A stretch of 64,000 nucleotides of DNA, from the NCBI GenBank assembly GCA_023213315.1, contig JAKCPI010002040.1:1-64000 (forward strand). Reading direction: 5' to 3'. Numbering within the stretch: position 1 is the stretch's first letter; each line of letters begins with the position of its first letter. Below, in pieces: positions 43,291-54,340 of the stretch. The position numbers were made by a program, and so were the translations under genes. The notes below the pieces were generated by a model. That model was not told the origin of the DNA. It worked only from the letters and a program-made list of their open reading frames with translations, and did no database searches. The stretch is from Euborellia annulipes (lineage: Eukaryota > Arthropoda > Insecta > Dermaptera > Anisolabididae).

Positions 43291-44158
43291 GAAAGTAAAA
43301 ACAACCGGAGGTAGAGTATGTATGCAATACTAATACAATAAATACGCTTTGGGGAAAAAGTAAAAAAGACTCGATATCGGCCCAAAAAATCCTTATTTTC
43401 AGTTTCGGGAACTATGCCCTCAGGCAAGGGCTGTGAAAAAATGTTGTTTATTTTCCGAAAGAAACTACGCATTGCGTTCTTTTTAATAATAAATGCTATA
43501 TGGTCAACAGGAAATTACTTGGATTTCAGTGACTTTTTGTCCTATCTTTCATAAAATAAATGAATAAAAATCAATTCTTACTTTTTCCTGCTTGCTGGAT
43601 ATTGATATATTCCATGCTTGTGATTAGACTATTGAGATTCGTGGAGAGACTGACATTGTTTTAAATTGGGGATAAGAATGTCCCTAGACAAATATAATAA
43701 ACGGACACACGCCCACTTCTCTCCGTAAAGATTGACATTGCAGGTTTATACAGTAGTATTAGTTCAGTCGTGGGAGTGATTGATGTCTACGCATCTAAAG
43801 CCCTTTTTGCTTCTTAAAAGGAAAAGGGACAGAGAGATCATGGCATAAATGGTAAATATCATTGAAATACATGAGAGTATCGCATCTCAAAAATGAATTT
43901 AAGCATTCTGAGGACGTGGGAGAGCTGTATTTAAATTTGATATGAAAAGTTAAAATTAAATAAAATGATTGCAGATGGAGATATGGGCTATTATCCTAAA
44001 GTTTTTAATTGCATTCAGAGCGGATTTTTTTTCAATCAAATTAATGGAATTTATTTCATGTTTAGTCTTTGCCTTGTCGATGCGTTCGTACAAGTATTTT
44101 GCTTTGCAAATTTTTAATAATGATAAACATACTTTCAATTATCTATTAAAAATAAAAG
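43291..44158. other. No recognised feature
   Basis: AT-rich. An open frame near 43969-44235 encodes a hydrophobic peptide without known motif and runs into the GC-rich repeat, so it is not called as a gene. Confidence 0.35.
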
Positions 44159-44450
44159 CAAACATGTGGGGTCGTGGGACCCCCGGCAGGAACAAAATTC
44201 CTCACGCCTTTTCTTCAACTCAGAATATAATTTAATATGAATATTATTTAAATAGACGGAAAGCCCGCCTTCGGTAGATTGAAGGAAATTAAGAGAAGGA
44301 GAAGGGAATGGGCGTGGCCTCGCCAAGGCTTCGGCTAATCTCGCCTTCCTCCGCCTTCGCTCGGGCGCTGGGAACTCATTTTTGTTACGTTACATTTTCT
44401 CCCATTTCACTCTGCGTAAGCCGCGTTAAAGAACTGCGTTCCAAAAATAT
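44159..44450 (+). repeat. GC-rich structured repeat, inverted partner of 49714-49970
   Basis: AACATGTGGGGTCGTGGGAC, CCCCCGGCAGGAACAAAATT, GGGCGTGGCCTCGCCAAGG, CGCTCGGGCGCTGGGAAC and ACGTTACATTTTCTCCCA recur in reverse complement at 49714-49970. Palindromes such as GGGGTCGTGGGACCCC stand out in this AT-rich DNA. It resembles structured ends of Helitron-like repeats, without clear TC or CTRR ends. Confidence 0.6.
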
Positions 44451-44685
44451 TTGATTTCAGATAATCTGTGATTTATTTATATAAGATACCAAGTTACTAC
44501 CATTCATTTTGAGGCCTTCTTCAGGTATAAATTCAGATTCAATCATACTAGCTATCTACATTTTGAATTTTTATTTAATAACAACTGAAAGATTTAACTC
44601 TCAAATTTAAAAAAAAAATCTGTCTTTTAAGATAATATTTTTACTATAAATTACCTTCGAATGAACGTGACAAGAGATCTCTCAG

Positions 44686-44949
44686 CAAGGGCGGATACAA
44701 GGGGGGGTAAAGGGGATAATTACCCCCACCCCCGAGATTCGAAAAAATACCTTTTTTCGCAAAAAAATTTATTTTAATATAAAATTTTTAAAATTAATAC
44801 TTAAAAATTTGATGTCTATTTATATTCTGGCAAAGAAGTACAGAATGCGCTTTTAAATTACCGAAATTAAAAAAATAGTGTGCTGTGCGACAGTCACATC
44901 AGATTACCCCCCACCCCACCCCCGAGAAACACCTCTGGATCCGCCCTTG
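44686..44949. mobile_element. hAT MITE, 264 bp, perfect 8-bp duplication
   Basis: Starts CAAGGGCGGATACAAG and ends CTGGATCCGCCCTTG. TCTCTCAG is duplicated exactly at 44678-44685 and 44950-44957. It carries an internal R1-hairpin fragment (GTGTGCTGTGCGACAGTCAC) and mirrored CCCCCACCCCCGAGA segments. Confidence 0.86.
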
Positions 44950-44957
44950 TCTCTCAG

Positions 44958-47535
44958 ATAAAAATACTGTACTAACCAATATCTAGTTGAAAATAAAATT
45001 CCTGTTTAAATAAAATAGTGAATAACCTCCAGCATCTTTTTCTACATAGTTAATAATATTTAAGCTTATAAAGGCCTACTGAAAATAATAAAAATATAAA
45101 ATATTTGTGTAGTTTTATTTAATGGGGGCACAGTTGGTTTCTTTTAATGTATAGACAATTAATATCTGTAGATTTTTTTTTCTTTTGACAAGGGACTAAT
45201 TACCTGTAATTAATAGGGAACGAAGAAGATCCTTTATAGCTAGTACATACATATAAGGTCATTTGCTAGGCATTTCTAATGCAAAGGCAACAAAAAAGAT
45301 GGCCAGCATATAAAGTATAATTAACCCCATCCCTGTTTTTTGTTTTTTATTTCCATAACAAGAGATGTGTTAACCATTTCTCCAACTGTTTATTCGCGTG
45401 TAGATAGGGCATAGGGCACTTTGGGTTTGTTCGTGAATACCCTCAATAAATTTATTTTAAATTTTCCAGAGTAGAGAGATAATTAATTGCTCATTCGGTG
45501 ACCTAAACTCCTACCACTCCACTTCCTAATCCTTTTTCAAGTCATAAACCAGGAGATGAAATATCGAATCAATTTCAATAAAAAAAAACTTTTTTTTAAT
45601 AAAGTATTTACTTGAATTTAAATCAAACTTGAATAGATTGTTTAATATGTTTATACATTAAATTTTTTTATGTCGTTTTTCTTCTTACTATCAACTTTTT
45701 TGTACTTTACCAATTTTTTTAAACCTATCAGTACAGTATAACCATTTACTTTGAAAGCCGGGCAATTTTTATTTTATGTGGAATTTATTAAAAATTCGAC
45801 AGTATTTTTTTAAGGTAATTTTAACATTTATTTTATTTATCACTATCTGTTTTAATCTCATTCGTGGACAAATGAATAAATATTTAAATAGGGCAGCAGA
45901 ATATTTAATTGCTATTACAAAACATCATCCTAGTTCTTTAAATAAACGCTTTCAACAATTAGTTAATTATAAAAGTGAGGCGTTTTGCGTATAGAAAAAT
46001 CTATATTTTCTTTAGAGGATTTTTAATAAACATAATTGGATAATAAATTTACATTATCTATAATTACAAAACAAAATTATGAAAGGTCCAATGCTACAAC
46101 CAGGGTGAGTAGTTTTGGGGTTAAACCCAGGAGAGAGAAAAAATGAAATTATTTTTTTTTTCCTTTTCATTTTAAAAAAGGTGGCATTTGTTTTAAATAT
46201 AAGCCATAGAACTCCCGAAGGATTAATGCCAAACAAGAGCGCCCTTAACCCCCCAGCGGCAAATCTTGTTTACGTCCCTGGTAGAGCATAATGAAAATTT
46301 AATTTTAAAAATTCATTAGAAAATTATAAAATGTCTACTGGTAAATGGGATATTGTTCAAATAATTAAAATTAATTCAGAATTTTAACAAATAAGCATCT
46401 CAATAATTAAAATTTTTAACCTAAGCAGGTTTGGTTGCCTATCTAACAGGTTTTCTTTGTCTTTGCAAAACTGCAGATCCAACATTTTTTAAAAAGAAAA
46501 ATTGAAATGTAATCACAGCTACCTCTGCTCTGCGTTCACCAAACCATTGAATTTTTAAATTTCTAGCCATATCTGGCACAAAAACTAAAATATTGATTTG
46601 ATTTAAATAAAACTTTTTAATAAATTATATTCCCATCTATTAAATATAAATCTTTGATATATAAAAATTTATTATTAATACTTTTTTTATTCATAAGAAA
46701 TGATAAAGGAATATAAAAAGTGAAATTAATCATTATGAAGAAAGGAGAGGAAATATCTTTCCTTATTTAAAAAAAAAAAAAAAATATCCCATTTATTAAA
46801 TTTTAACTTTATGATAAAAATTGATTTCTCTAGATTGATTCATTCCTTTCTTTCTTTCACTTTTTCCCTTTTTTCTTTTAAAACGCTCATAAAAATTAAT
46901 AAAATTTTCAATTTTCTCCCAATAATAAATATCAAATTTAATCTCAAAAAAAAAAAAAAAAAAAAAAAAATTGATTATACTTTTCATGTGTTAGAATCTA
47001 ATCGAATCTAATCAATGTTGATAAAATCATAAAAAAGTTTATGATAGAGAATAGATAAAACAAATAAATAGAGTAACTTCTATATAAAAAGAAAAAGAGG
47101 TGAGAGAGGTAATATTTTTGTGAAAATATAAAATTTATATATTCTTTTGTTATCTTGGGAAAAAATGTAGAATCTTTTTCAATTATCTGAATTTTTTTTA
47201 TCTTGAGCTTGGTTTATTCGAATAAATAAAAAATAATTTTATTTGCAATTGACGTAAATAAAAGATGGCTGTACCTGTATATTTTTATTTCTTCCAAGAA
47301 TGGATAAACAATGTTTTGTTTGATTCATCTTTAGAAAATATAAGTACTATAGTACGCTTCAAATGACGCTAGTTCATTCTTACTAGAAACAGATAATATC
47401 TTATTAGCTACACTTTCACTTGATAAAAAACAAAAAACAACTAAAAACGATGTTAAAAAAAATGAAATTTGAACTTATATTTTTTACTTTCCACAAGTTC
47501 TTATAGACAGAATAATACATGATGTATGACTTCAG
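44958..47535. other. AT-rich DNA, no gene supported
   Basis: The frame at 45776-45994 (ATG, one hydrophobic segment at residues about 14-28, then a polar tail) is the best candidate for a small protein, but has no motif or context. 46094-46285 has hAT-like CCAGGG...CCCTGG ends without matching duplications. An A-run of about 25 lies near 46947-46970. Confidence 0.35.
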
Positions 47536-47665
47536 TCTAAGGCTCATATCTTGTGGGTGAATAGTGACCTCGAGTAGCCCGAGCTAAGATTTACTGTTTC
47601 TTTATTGGCTTTCATCTTCCCACTTCCCCTTCAAGTATAACCGGTCCCTCGGTCGCATTCTTTTA
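47536..47665 (+). repeat. R3 repeat, copy 1
   Basis: GGCTCATATCTTGTGGGTG...CTCGAGTAGCCCGAGCT matches 49222-49360 and 50646-50800. Nature unknown. Confidence 0.5.
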
Positions 47666-47739
47666 ATTGCCTACCTCGCATAGTGGTAATTCCAAGACGA
47701 AGAAATATGTTTAACTGACTATTTTTACTTTTTTTATTT

Positions 47740-48035
47740 ACACCCCGTGGTCGTGAGGCTAGAGATAGTAAAAATTAATCACCTTAAAAATCAAGGGGTG
47801 TGAGTTCTAAATGAGTTTAATGAAAATTTATTTACTTTATTTTATCGTTTGGTCTCAGCTGGCGAAAATTTAAAAAAAAAAATGTATTTGAAAAGTTTAC
47901 CAATTAAATGACAGAAATAAGGTCTAAATTGTTAAGGCTGGGGGACCAGAAACAGTCACCCAAGATCGTGGCAGTGAAGTAATGTCAAATACTGCGGAAC
48001 CGGGTGAGTGGCCCTTTGGAACTAGCGTGTGGGTC
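47740..48035 (+). mobile_element. Possible decayed tRNA-SINE
   Basis: GTCGTGAGGCTAGAGATAGT and GGGGTGTGAGTTCTAAAT look like worn A and B boxes of a Leu/Ser-type tRNA. The more GC-rich 47935-48035 could be its body. No target duplication found. Confidence 0.3.
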
Positions 48036-49221
48036 GTGGATTTTTTAGTATGGAGTAAGAGAAACAAAAAAATACAATTTTTAAATTAATTTTTAAGCAA
48101 TCTTATCAATAACTTGTAATTTATTTATTTTTTTTTTTATTTTAGGCAGAGATTGCCGTCTCCTATCTTAACCGACAATAAAGGAAATTGTAGATAATAG
48201 GAAATTACTGATATTTCTCGATATCGATATAATAATAATAATAATAATAATCGTTACGTGATATTGTCAAATCCAATATTACTTTAAATTCGATATTATT
48301 ACCAATTTAGTTAGTATATAAATTATCATAATTCTGAACATGACTTCCATTTATATATTTTATTATAAATTTCAAAAAAAAAAAAAAAATTAAAAGGAAA
48401 AGAATATTCCGGATGCTGGAAGCAACTCTTCTTCTCATCAATATTCACCCCACCTTTTGTTAATAAATTATTTATTTTTTTTTGCTTTCTACTCTCTCTC
48501 TCCATCTACATCTATAGATTCAATTTCAACAGCGTAAGAAAATTCTTTGATATATTCATATGCCCAGAATTTTATTGCGATAATAACTTTTCGAAAAATT
48601 CGAATAAAAATAAAATTTGGTTTGCAGTGTGAGAAATAGTTCATTTATTTTTCATTAGACTATGGAAGTTTATTTATTACTTCTTTGAATAGTGAGTCAA
48701 ACTAACAAACTTATAACTTTAGAAATATTTATCTTTGAACTTAGGTAACTGATGAGTTTTTTGGATTATCTCCTTACAAATGTTTTGTTAAAGAAAAAAA
48801 TAGCTCTTTGAAATGAGTTTCAGGGATTGTGATCTGATCATTGATCCCATCAGAGTCGGATTTTCAATAAAATTTAATGAAAATAAATCCTTTAATGTTA
48901 TCCTGGATTAGAATATAAATCACCAACACATTCGGTCCCTAGATAACTCTGTAATCTTTAAAAGAAGTAGGTTACGCGCTATTGACAAGAGTCCTTTAAT
49001 ACGATATTTTCTTAAAAAATAGATTATATAGAGATTAGGTTAGATCTGGAGCAGGCAAAGAGGACTTAAGCCGCTCTTTGATCATTTTGACTCTTCAAAT
49101 TAAGTTGATAAGGAATGAAATATTCACATAAAAGTTAATTTTATTTTAATTGATAATGAATGAGACACTTACAACTGTTATTTATTTATTTATATTTATG
49201 CATTATTCATTAATTCACTTG
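48036..49221. other. AT-rich DNA, nothing recognised
   Basis: Includes an (ATA)n tract at about 48229-48250 and a (CT)n tract near 48491-48504. No gene. Confidence 0.45.
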
Positions 49222-49360
49222 GGGAAAGCAACCCCCAGGGGCTCATTTCTTGTGGATGGCGATCACGAGTTACCCGAACTGAGACTGGTATTTCTTGCTT
49301 TTCTTTATTCCAGTCTTTTTTATTTTCATCAAGTTTCAGGCTGTGAGACAGGCTGACTTG
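49222..49360 (+). repeat. R3 repeat, copy 2
   Basis: CAGGGGCTCATTTCTTGTGG, GATGGCGATCACGAGTTACC and CTTTTCTTTATTCCAGTC align with the copy at 50646. Confidence 0.55.
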
Positions 49361-49713
49361 TTTTTTTCTCTCGGTTTCATTAAAAATAATAGTGCCCTTT
49401 CAAACTTTGGGAAAAAATTCATAATACAGCTTGGTAAACAGGGTGGAGGGGACTACCTTTCTTTATAAGATAAAAGTTTTTTTAGTGACGTTAGAAGCAT
49501 TAACAAATTTGATTTTGTTAAAAAAAATTATTTTAAATTTTAATTTATATTATTATTTAATGAAAATCTAAATACGGTGTTTTTTTTATATGAAGAGCAT
49601 TTTTTACAATATGTTGGCGTTAGGGTTCATGAAATTTCGAAATTCTACTTTGCTCAAGGCCTAAACTAATTATAACGCGCAACTGTTTACAATGTTTCTA
49701 ATTTTTTTTTTTT
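49361..49713. other. AT-rich DNA, nothing recognised
   Basis: Short spacer between R3 and the GC-rich repeat, with A/T runs only. Confidence 0.4.
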
Positions 49714-49970
49714 TTTGGAACGAAGTTCTTTAACACGGCTTAAGCAGGGTGAATTGGGAGAAAATGTAACGTAACAAAAACGTGTTCCTAACAAAAATGC
49801 GTTCCCAGCGCCCGAGCGACGGCGGAGGAAGGCGAAATTAGCCGAAGTCTTGACGAGGCCACGCCCACCTTCTCCTCTTTATTTCCTTTTATCTGCCGTT
49901 GCTCACAGAAGGCGAGCATGAGGAACTTCGTTCCTGCCGGGGGTCCTACGACCCCACACGTTTGTTTTTT
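49714..49970 (-). repeat. GC-rich structured repeat, inverted partner of 44159-44450
   Basis: Reverse-complement relative of 44159-44450, retaining GGAACGAAGTTC, GAGGAACTTCGTTCC and GGGGTCCTACGACCCC palindromes. The pair faces inward and spans about 5.8 kb: either arms of one large element or two insertions. Confidence 0.6.
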
Positions 49971-50645
49971 TAATATATTTTATTTAAAGGATATACCTAC
50001 GTATATTTATATTTAAGTATATTCGAAACATTGACATCAATCTTTATTGAAATTCCTTCCCTAGATATTTTCATCGCCTATTCACCTTTTTTGTAAGTTA
50101 AAAAAAAAAAAACTAAAAGAAGTAAAGAAAATAAATTCAATTGGATTTTTATTTCTTTTTTTTAACATTGAATTATATATTTCCTTCACTCTAAGTGATT
50201 TTAAGGCCAACACAGATGATCCGCAATACATTTTTGCTTGTTGTCCAACTAGTCTTATATTTTTGACCTATAAAGTTATAAAACGAGCTATCCATCTGGA
50301 CACTTGAGAGCAATCCTCCGTTTTTTTTCGGAAAGAATAGATAGAACATATTTGACAAATGCTTTGTCAAAGTTTCAATTGTCAGTCTCAAGAGTTCAAC
50401 CAGGGGAAAAAATTCCCTGACTTGCAATTTGACATTCGCATTGAATAAAGGTACTTTAAGAAGAATTTCTTGTTATCTCAAATAAGATGTGCATTGCACA
50501 AGGAATATACTATATAAATTAAACTATAGTTGAAAAAATATCTTAAAGAAAAAAAAATACAGAAATGAGAAATTGTGTGTAAAAAACGTCATAAAATACT
50601 TTTAAAGAAATTTAAAAAATAAAAATGATACGAAATATAGAATTG
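49971..50645. other. AT-rich DNA, nothing recognised
   Basis: Short frames only; an A-run near 50100-50111. No repeat partner elsewhere in the window. Confidence 0.4.
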
Positions 50646-50800
50646 CTCAGGGGCCCACATCTTGTGGGTACGTGGATGGCGACCACGAGCTACCCGAGCT
50701 GGAACTGGCAGTCCTATTCTTTGCATGTCAGTCCCTTCCTCTTTTCAACAGGTGTCAGACCGAGCGACGGACCGGCCTGTTCTATTCCTTCCCGGTCGCA
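50646..50800 (+). repeat. R3 repeat, copy 3
   Basis: CAGGGGCCCACATCTTGTGG, GATGGCGACCACGAGCTACC and CAACAGGTGTCAGACCGAGC. It is GC-balanced and open in two frames over a short span, which explains the overlapping short ORFs here. No protein family recognised. Confidence 0.55.
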
Positions 50801-50929
50801 AAAAAACCCATGAACCTCCGACCCCTTTATTTCCGCCGACCCCGCACTCCGGGAATAATCAGACGAGGAAAGAAGATACGAAATGTAGAAAAGAAAAATT
50901 TAATTTACTCTATGATAAGGTTGATTGAA

Positions 50930-51215
50930 GAGGCGAGCGTGGCTTATCGGATAAGCTGAGGCTTAGTAATTCGAGGTAAAATGTCACTCGAGTTCGAACC
51001 CAACTTGCCGAAAAAAATTCAACCAAAGTCGAACGTCTCTGCTGGAGCAAAAGGGAGTACACATCCCCTCCAATTCCAGGCCCTTAGGGCCTGAGGGATG
51101 GACATGGGAATTCAGGGGTAAAACATCGAACCATTCCTAGAACGGGAGAGCACAATAGATCTGATCTAGAGGTCGCAGTGCAAAGAGAAGCCCCAGAACA
51201 ACTAATCAATCAATC
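50930..51215 (+). mobile_element. SINE-C, complete, Leu/Ser-type tRNA head, perfect 13-bp duplication
   Basis: AAGGTTGATTGAA occurs at 50917-50929 and 51216-51228. The head GAGGCGAGCGTGGCTTATCG...GAGTTCGAACCCAACTTGCC has pairing acceptor ends (GGCGAG with CTTGCC), an extended variable region and a perfect B box, as in class II tRNAs (Leu or Ser). The body is GC-balanced with CAGGCCCTTAGGGCCTG. The tail is a short (AATC)n repeat instead of poly-A. Confidence 0.88.
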
Positions 51216-51228
51216 AAGGTTGATTGAA

Positions 51229-51695
51229 TGGTGTTTTTGAAAAAAAAAAAAAAAAAAAAAGGTATTTTTTCAAAGTGGGAAATTTGTATTTTCCTTCTTT
51301 TTGAATGTTCTGAGTTAGAAATATTCGTTTTTAAATTCTTATTGGCATCTGAGGCATTAAAAATTTTGAATTATTGTTTTAATAATATATATTTTTGATT
51401 TTTGATTAACAAAAAAATTTTATCGAACTAGTATCCGTACTTAATTTAATTATTCATTAATTGTGTTAATAACTTCCCATTATTAAAGGAGTGACAAGAC
51501 TTCTTAACTCATATGTCCAACCTTTTGTGGTTTTGTCAAATGTATCTTTGAATTACATCTCTTTTAGAGAAAATTTATATAAATGGGAATCTCAGAGAAC
51601 TTAGGTCAATTCATTTGGAGACGACTAGAAAAAATGTGTGAGTTTCGTGAGTGCGCCAAGCGATAAAAGACTAAAAATCAGCCGGTACCTGCTGT
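51229..51695. other. AT-rich spacer
   Basis: Begins with a 21-A tract (51241-51261). No gene or repeat recognised. Confidence 0.4.
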
Positions 51696-52274
51696 CCGTG
51701 GCGGATTTAGGCAATATAAAGCTCTAGGCGCAAAAAAAAAAAATTAAGCCCCGGATAACAAAAATGTCTTTGAAAATTAATTAATATGTATTATAAATAT
51801 AAAATGTAATTTTAATTACTTACATGTGTTTTTAAATTTATTTAAAAAGTACAAAAGAAATTTTAAAAGATTTTTTAATGGAAAGTGATCAAAGTAGATA
51901 TTAATCTAAGACTTCTCAATAGATAGTTAATTTTTCCTTTATTATAAGGTCTTTTTTACTTTCTCGTTATATTAATATTTTAATTAATACTTTATTGTCT
52001 TTATCGTTGAAAAATAATATCTAATAATATTTGGAACAAAAATGACTATTGAATTACGGTATGTTCTTTTTACATAAAATTGATAGCCACACCTAATATA
52101 AGAGGAAATATAATATTACAGGAAACATTAAAATAATGATTTTGTTTCATAAGTCAATTGATAAATTTTTTATAAAAAGAAAATGAAAATGTATATCAAG
52201 ATCAAATTTAATATGATAATAAATTTTGGGGACGCCTATAGGCTATAGTGCCCCTTGTTTATGATTCGTCCCTG
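51696..52274. mobile_element. hAT-like element, 579 bp
   Basis: The left end CCGTGGCGGATTTAGGC and the right end complement CAGGGACGAATCATAAAC are diverged versions of the CAGTGGCGGATTTA-type hAT terminus. CCTGCTGT (51688-51695) and CCTGTTGT (52275-52282) match at 7 of 8 positions. No transposase. Confidence 0.6.
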
Positions 52275-52374
52275 CCTGTTGTTGATATTTTTTTTTACCT
52301 TTCTACAATTTTTTAAAGCCTTTCGGCTTTTGAGGCTATTTGACTTTGCAAATTTATTATTATACTGTATTTGT

Positions 52375-52560
52375 TGGTGTAGGTCGAGGGTCCGGTGGCC
52401 TGGTGGAAAGGTCACACCGATTAAAAGCCTGGAGATCCTGAGATCGATTCCCGGGGGCCATGGGGCGCTTGGCCCACCAGCAAATAAACGGGATAACCTT
52501 TCGGGATGTTGAATGCTGCTTGTATTAGCTATGGCAATTTTTGGTGACAACTATCTTGGT
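52375..52560 (+). mobile_element. SINE-E (tRNA-derived)
   Basis: GGTCCGGTGGCCTGGTGGAA (A-box region) and CTGAGATCGATTCCCGGG (B box) form a tRNA-like head. A short body with CCTTTCGGGATGTTGAATGC follows. A minus-strand open frame across it is incidental. Confidence 0.6.
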
Positions 52561-52684
52561 GGCCATTATTCTTTTTTCAGAGATAAAAAAAATATTAAAT
52601 TAATTTATGCATAAGACGATTATTTAAAATTTACTTTTTTTTTATTAAAATTTTTCATTATATCTTTTTTCACTAGTTTAAAAG

Positions 52685-52800
52685 GTCTTTTCGACATCTG
52701 AGGCCATTTAGACCACGACCCTATTTATTTCAATTGATTGGTAGCCAATACAATTGAAATAAATTTTTCTCCTGGGATGGGCCCGAACCTTTGACTCCTA
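52685..52800 (-). mobile_element. SINE-A copy, head truncated
   Basis: GGTCTTTTCGACATCTGAGG, CTATTTATTTCAATTGATTG with the facing CAATTGAAATAAAT palindrome arm, and CCTGGGATGGGCCCGAACC. It stops before the A box. Confidence 0.68.
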
Positions 52801-53044
52801 GCTAGCATCATTATTCTTTAATTAATAATTATTTCGAATAAGTATAATCAGCCAGGATGAAATATTGAAAAATCCATTTTATTCCTTTCTGCATGACTTT
52901 TGGAATTAATGAAATTATTTTACAAATTACAATGAAATATTAAAATGTCTCCAATTTTTTTTTTAACTGATTATTTATTATTTCTTGTAAGTTATATGAA
53001 AAAAAGATTAGCATCTAGCTCTAGCTAGGCTATTTCGTCACCAG

Positions 53045-53330
53045 TTATAAATTGGCAAGCTCGAAGTCTTTTCATTAGCGGGAAACGTCTCCCATTTGTC
53101 GTATGGCGAACTCCCCATGGGTGAGCCCATTTTGGGTTGCGGTACGGGGTGACCGCTCGTAAAAGCGACGACTAATCCAGCCAGACACTAAAACGTTACG
53201 GCCCCAGCCTCCCTTCCCCTCCTCTCTTTCAAACTTCCACCCAGGAACTGCACAGCTTCTGGAGGTAGTAGGATGGAGAAATGCGCAGCCATTAAATGCG
53301 CGGACTTGCAATTTTATAAATAAAAGGGCG
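53045..53330. other. GC-balanced island of unknown nature
   Basis: About 285 bp of markedly higher GC than its surroundings. It includes CCCATGGGTGAGCCCATTTTG and TGACCGCTCGTAAAAGCGAC, and is open on the minus strand (53075-53311). It could be a repeat consensus segment or a host exon; no motif decides. Confidence 0.35.
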
Positions 53331-53739
53331 AGCGAGAAAAAAAATAAACGAAAGAGAAAGACAAAGAGAGAAAAGGAAAAAATGATGAAATCGATTGTGG
53401 AATGTATTACTAATGGGGTCAGATCTTGCGAATTACATCATCAGTTTATTGGTATTCTTATTCTCTCTAATATTATTCTTAAAATAAATAAATAATATTT
53501 TCCCTAAAAATCTTTAATTAAAACTTTATTCTAAAAGTGAAATCACTACTCTTTACGGTCAAACGCTTGCCGATCCCGTCTCTATAATAAAATTTAGCGA
53601 TCCTCATAGGAATAAGTCCAGACGAGAGAAGACCAGTGATGGTCAAATTATTTGAAAAAGTAGACTAATCCATTACACACATTTTTTTTTCTCTTATTTT
53701 TCTTTCAAATTGAAAATTACCAATTACTAATTGAGTAAT

Positions 53740-54340
53740 TGAAGAAATAAATTCTTCGCCTGGGACGGGATGGAAACCATTGACTTTTGGCACCAGAAAA
53801 GAATTTATTATTTATTTTTTTAAATTCCAATTGAGATCCCTGTTTATTTACCCGAGGTGCTTACGTGCACGAAGACACACACCTCAAATCCGGCCTCTGG
53901 CCGTAGCCATCTAACCCGCACCCCGTGAAATTAGATTATTTCCTATCTCTAACTCCTCCTCCTGTGTTCGTTTCTGAACTAAATCTTATTTCTGGTTCCA
54001 CCCGGTTCCTTTTATCCAACCTCTTCTGTAGACTAGTTTGAGGAGGGACTCCCTCAGCACCGGTGTGTAGCCTACTCCTTTTGAAGAACGCATCACTGAG
54101 AGGGAATCTTCTTTACGCCCTTCCACAGGATGTCACAGCAATTCCGTCTCTTTGTAGAGTTGCCTGGGGCTATTGTGGTGAGATCCAATATTCCAATCCA
54201 ATAAATAAATATTTTTATTTAGTGAAAAAATTCCGCAAGCCCGGGATTTGAACTTTGTAAAAGCCGACACCCTAGCCCGCTACACCAGCGAGCCCTCCAG
54301 AAGCGAATGTTCTATTTCTGAGGCATTATTCAAGAGCACC
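53740..54340 (-). mobile_element. SINE-A copy split by SINE-D
   Basis: The core and B-box part (ATAAATTCTTCGCCTGGGAC, GACTTTTGGCACCAGAA) lie at 53740-53803. The rest of the tRNA head (CCAGAAGCGAATGTTCTATT, TCTGAGGCATTATTCAAGAG) resumes at 54296. Joining these halves reproduces the order seen at 40945-41075. Confidence 0.68.
53804..54295 (-). mobile_element. SINE-D, about 490 bp, inserted in SINE-A
   Basis: On the minus strand the head reads GCTCGCTGGTGTAGCGGGCT (A box) and AAAGTTCAAATCCCGGGC (B box), then GAATTTTTTCACTAAATAAA and a long GC-balanced body ending with ACCTCGGGTAAATAAACAGG and an A-rich tail. CCAGAAAAGAAT at the left and CCAGAAGCGAAT at the right fit a 12-bp target duplication with two changes. 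The length is unusually long for a SINE, so part of the body may come from a partner LINE. Confidence 0.7.

Noticed and set aside
45776..45994. Small membrane protein gene
   Set aside because: Has an ATG and a hydrophobic stretch, but A/T-rich DNA readily yields Phe/Ile/Leu-rich frames and no homology or regulatory context supports it.
46094..46285. hAT element with CCAGGG...CCCTGG ends
   Set aside because: Flanking 8-mers do not match and the inverted repeat is too short.
50625..50959. Three overlapping frames of 62-95 codons
   Set aside because: They are in the R3 repeat and SINE-C flank; composition explains the open frames.
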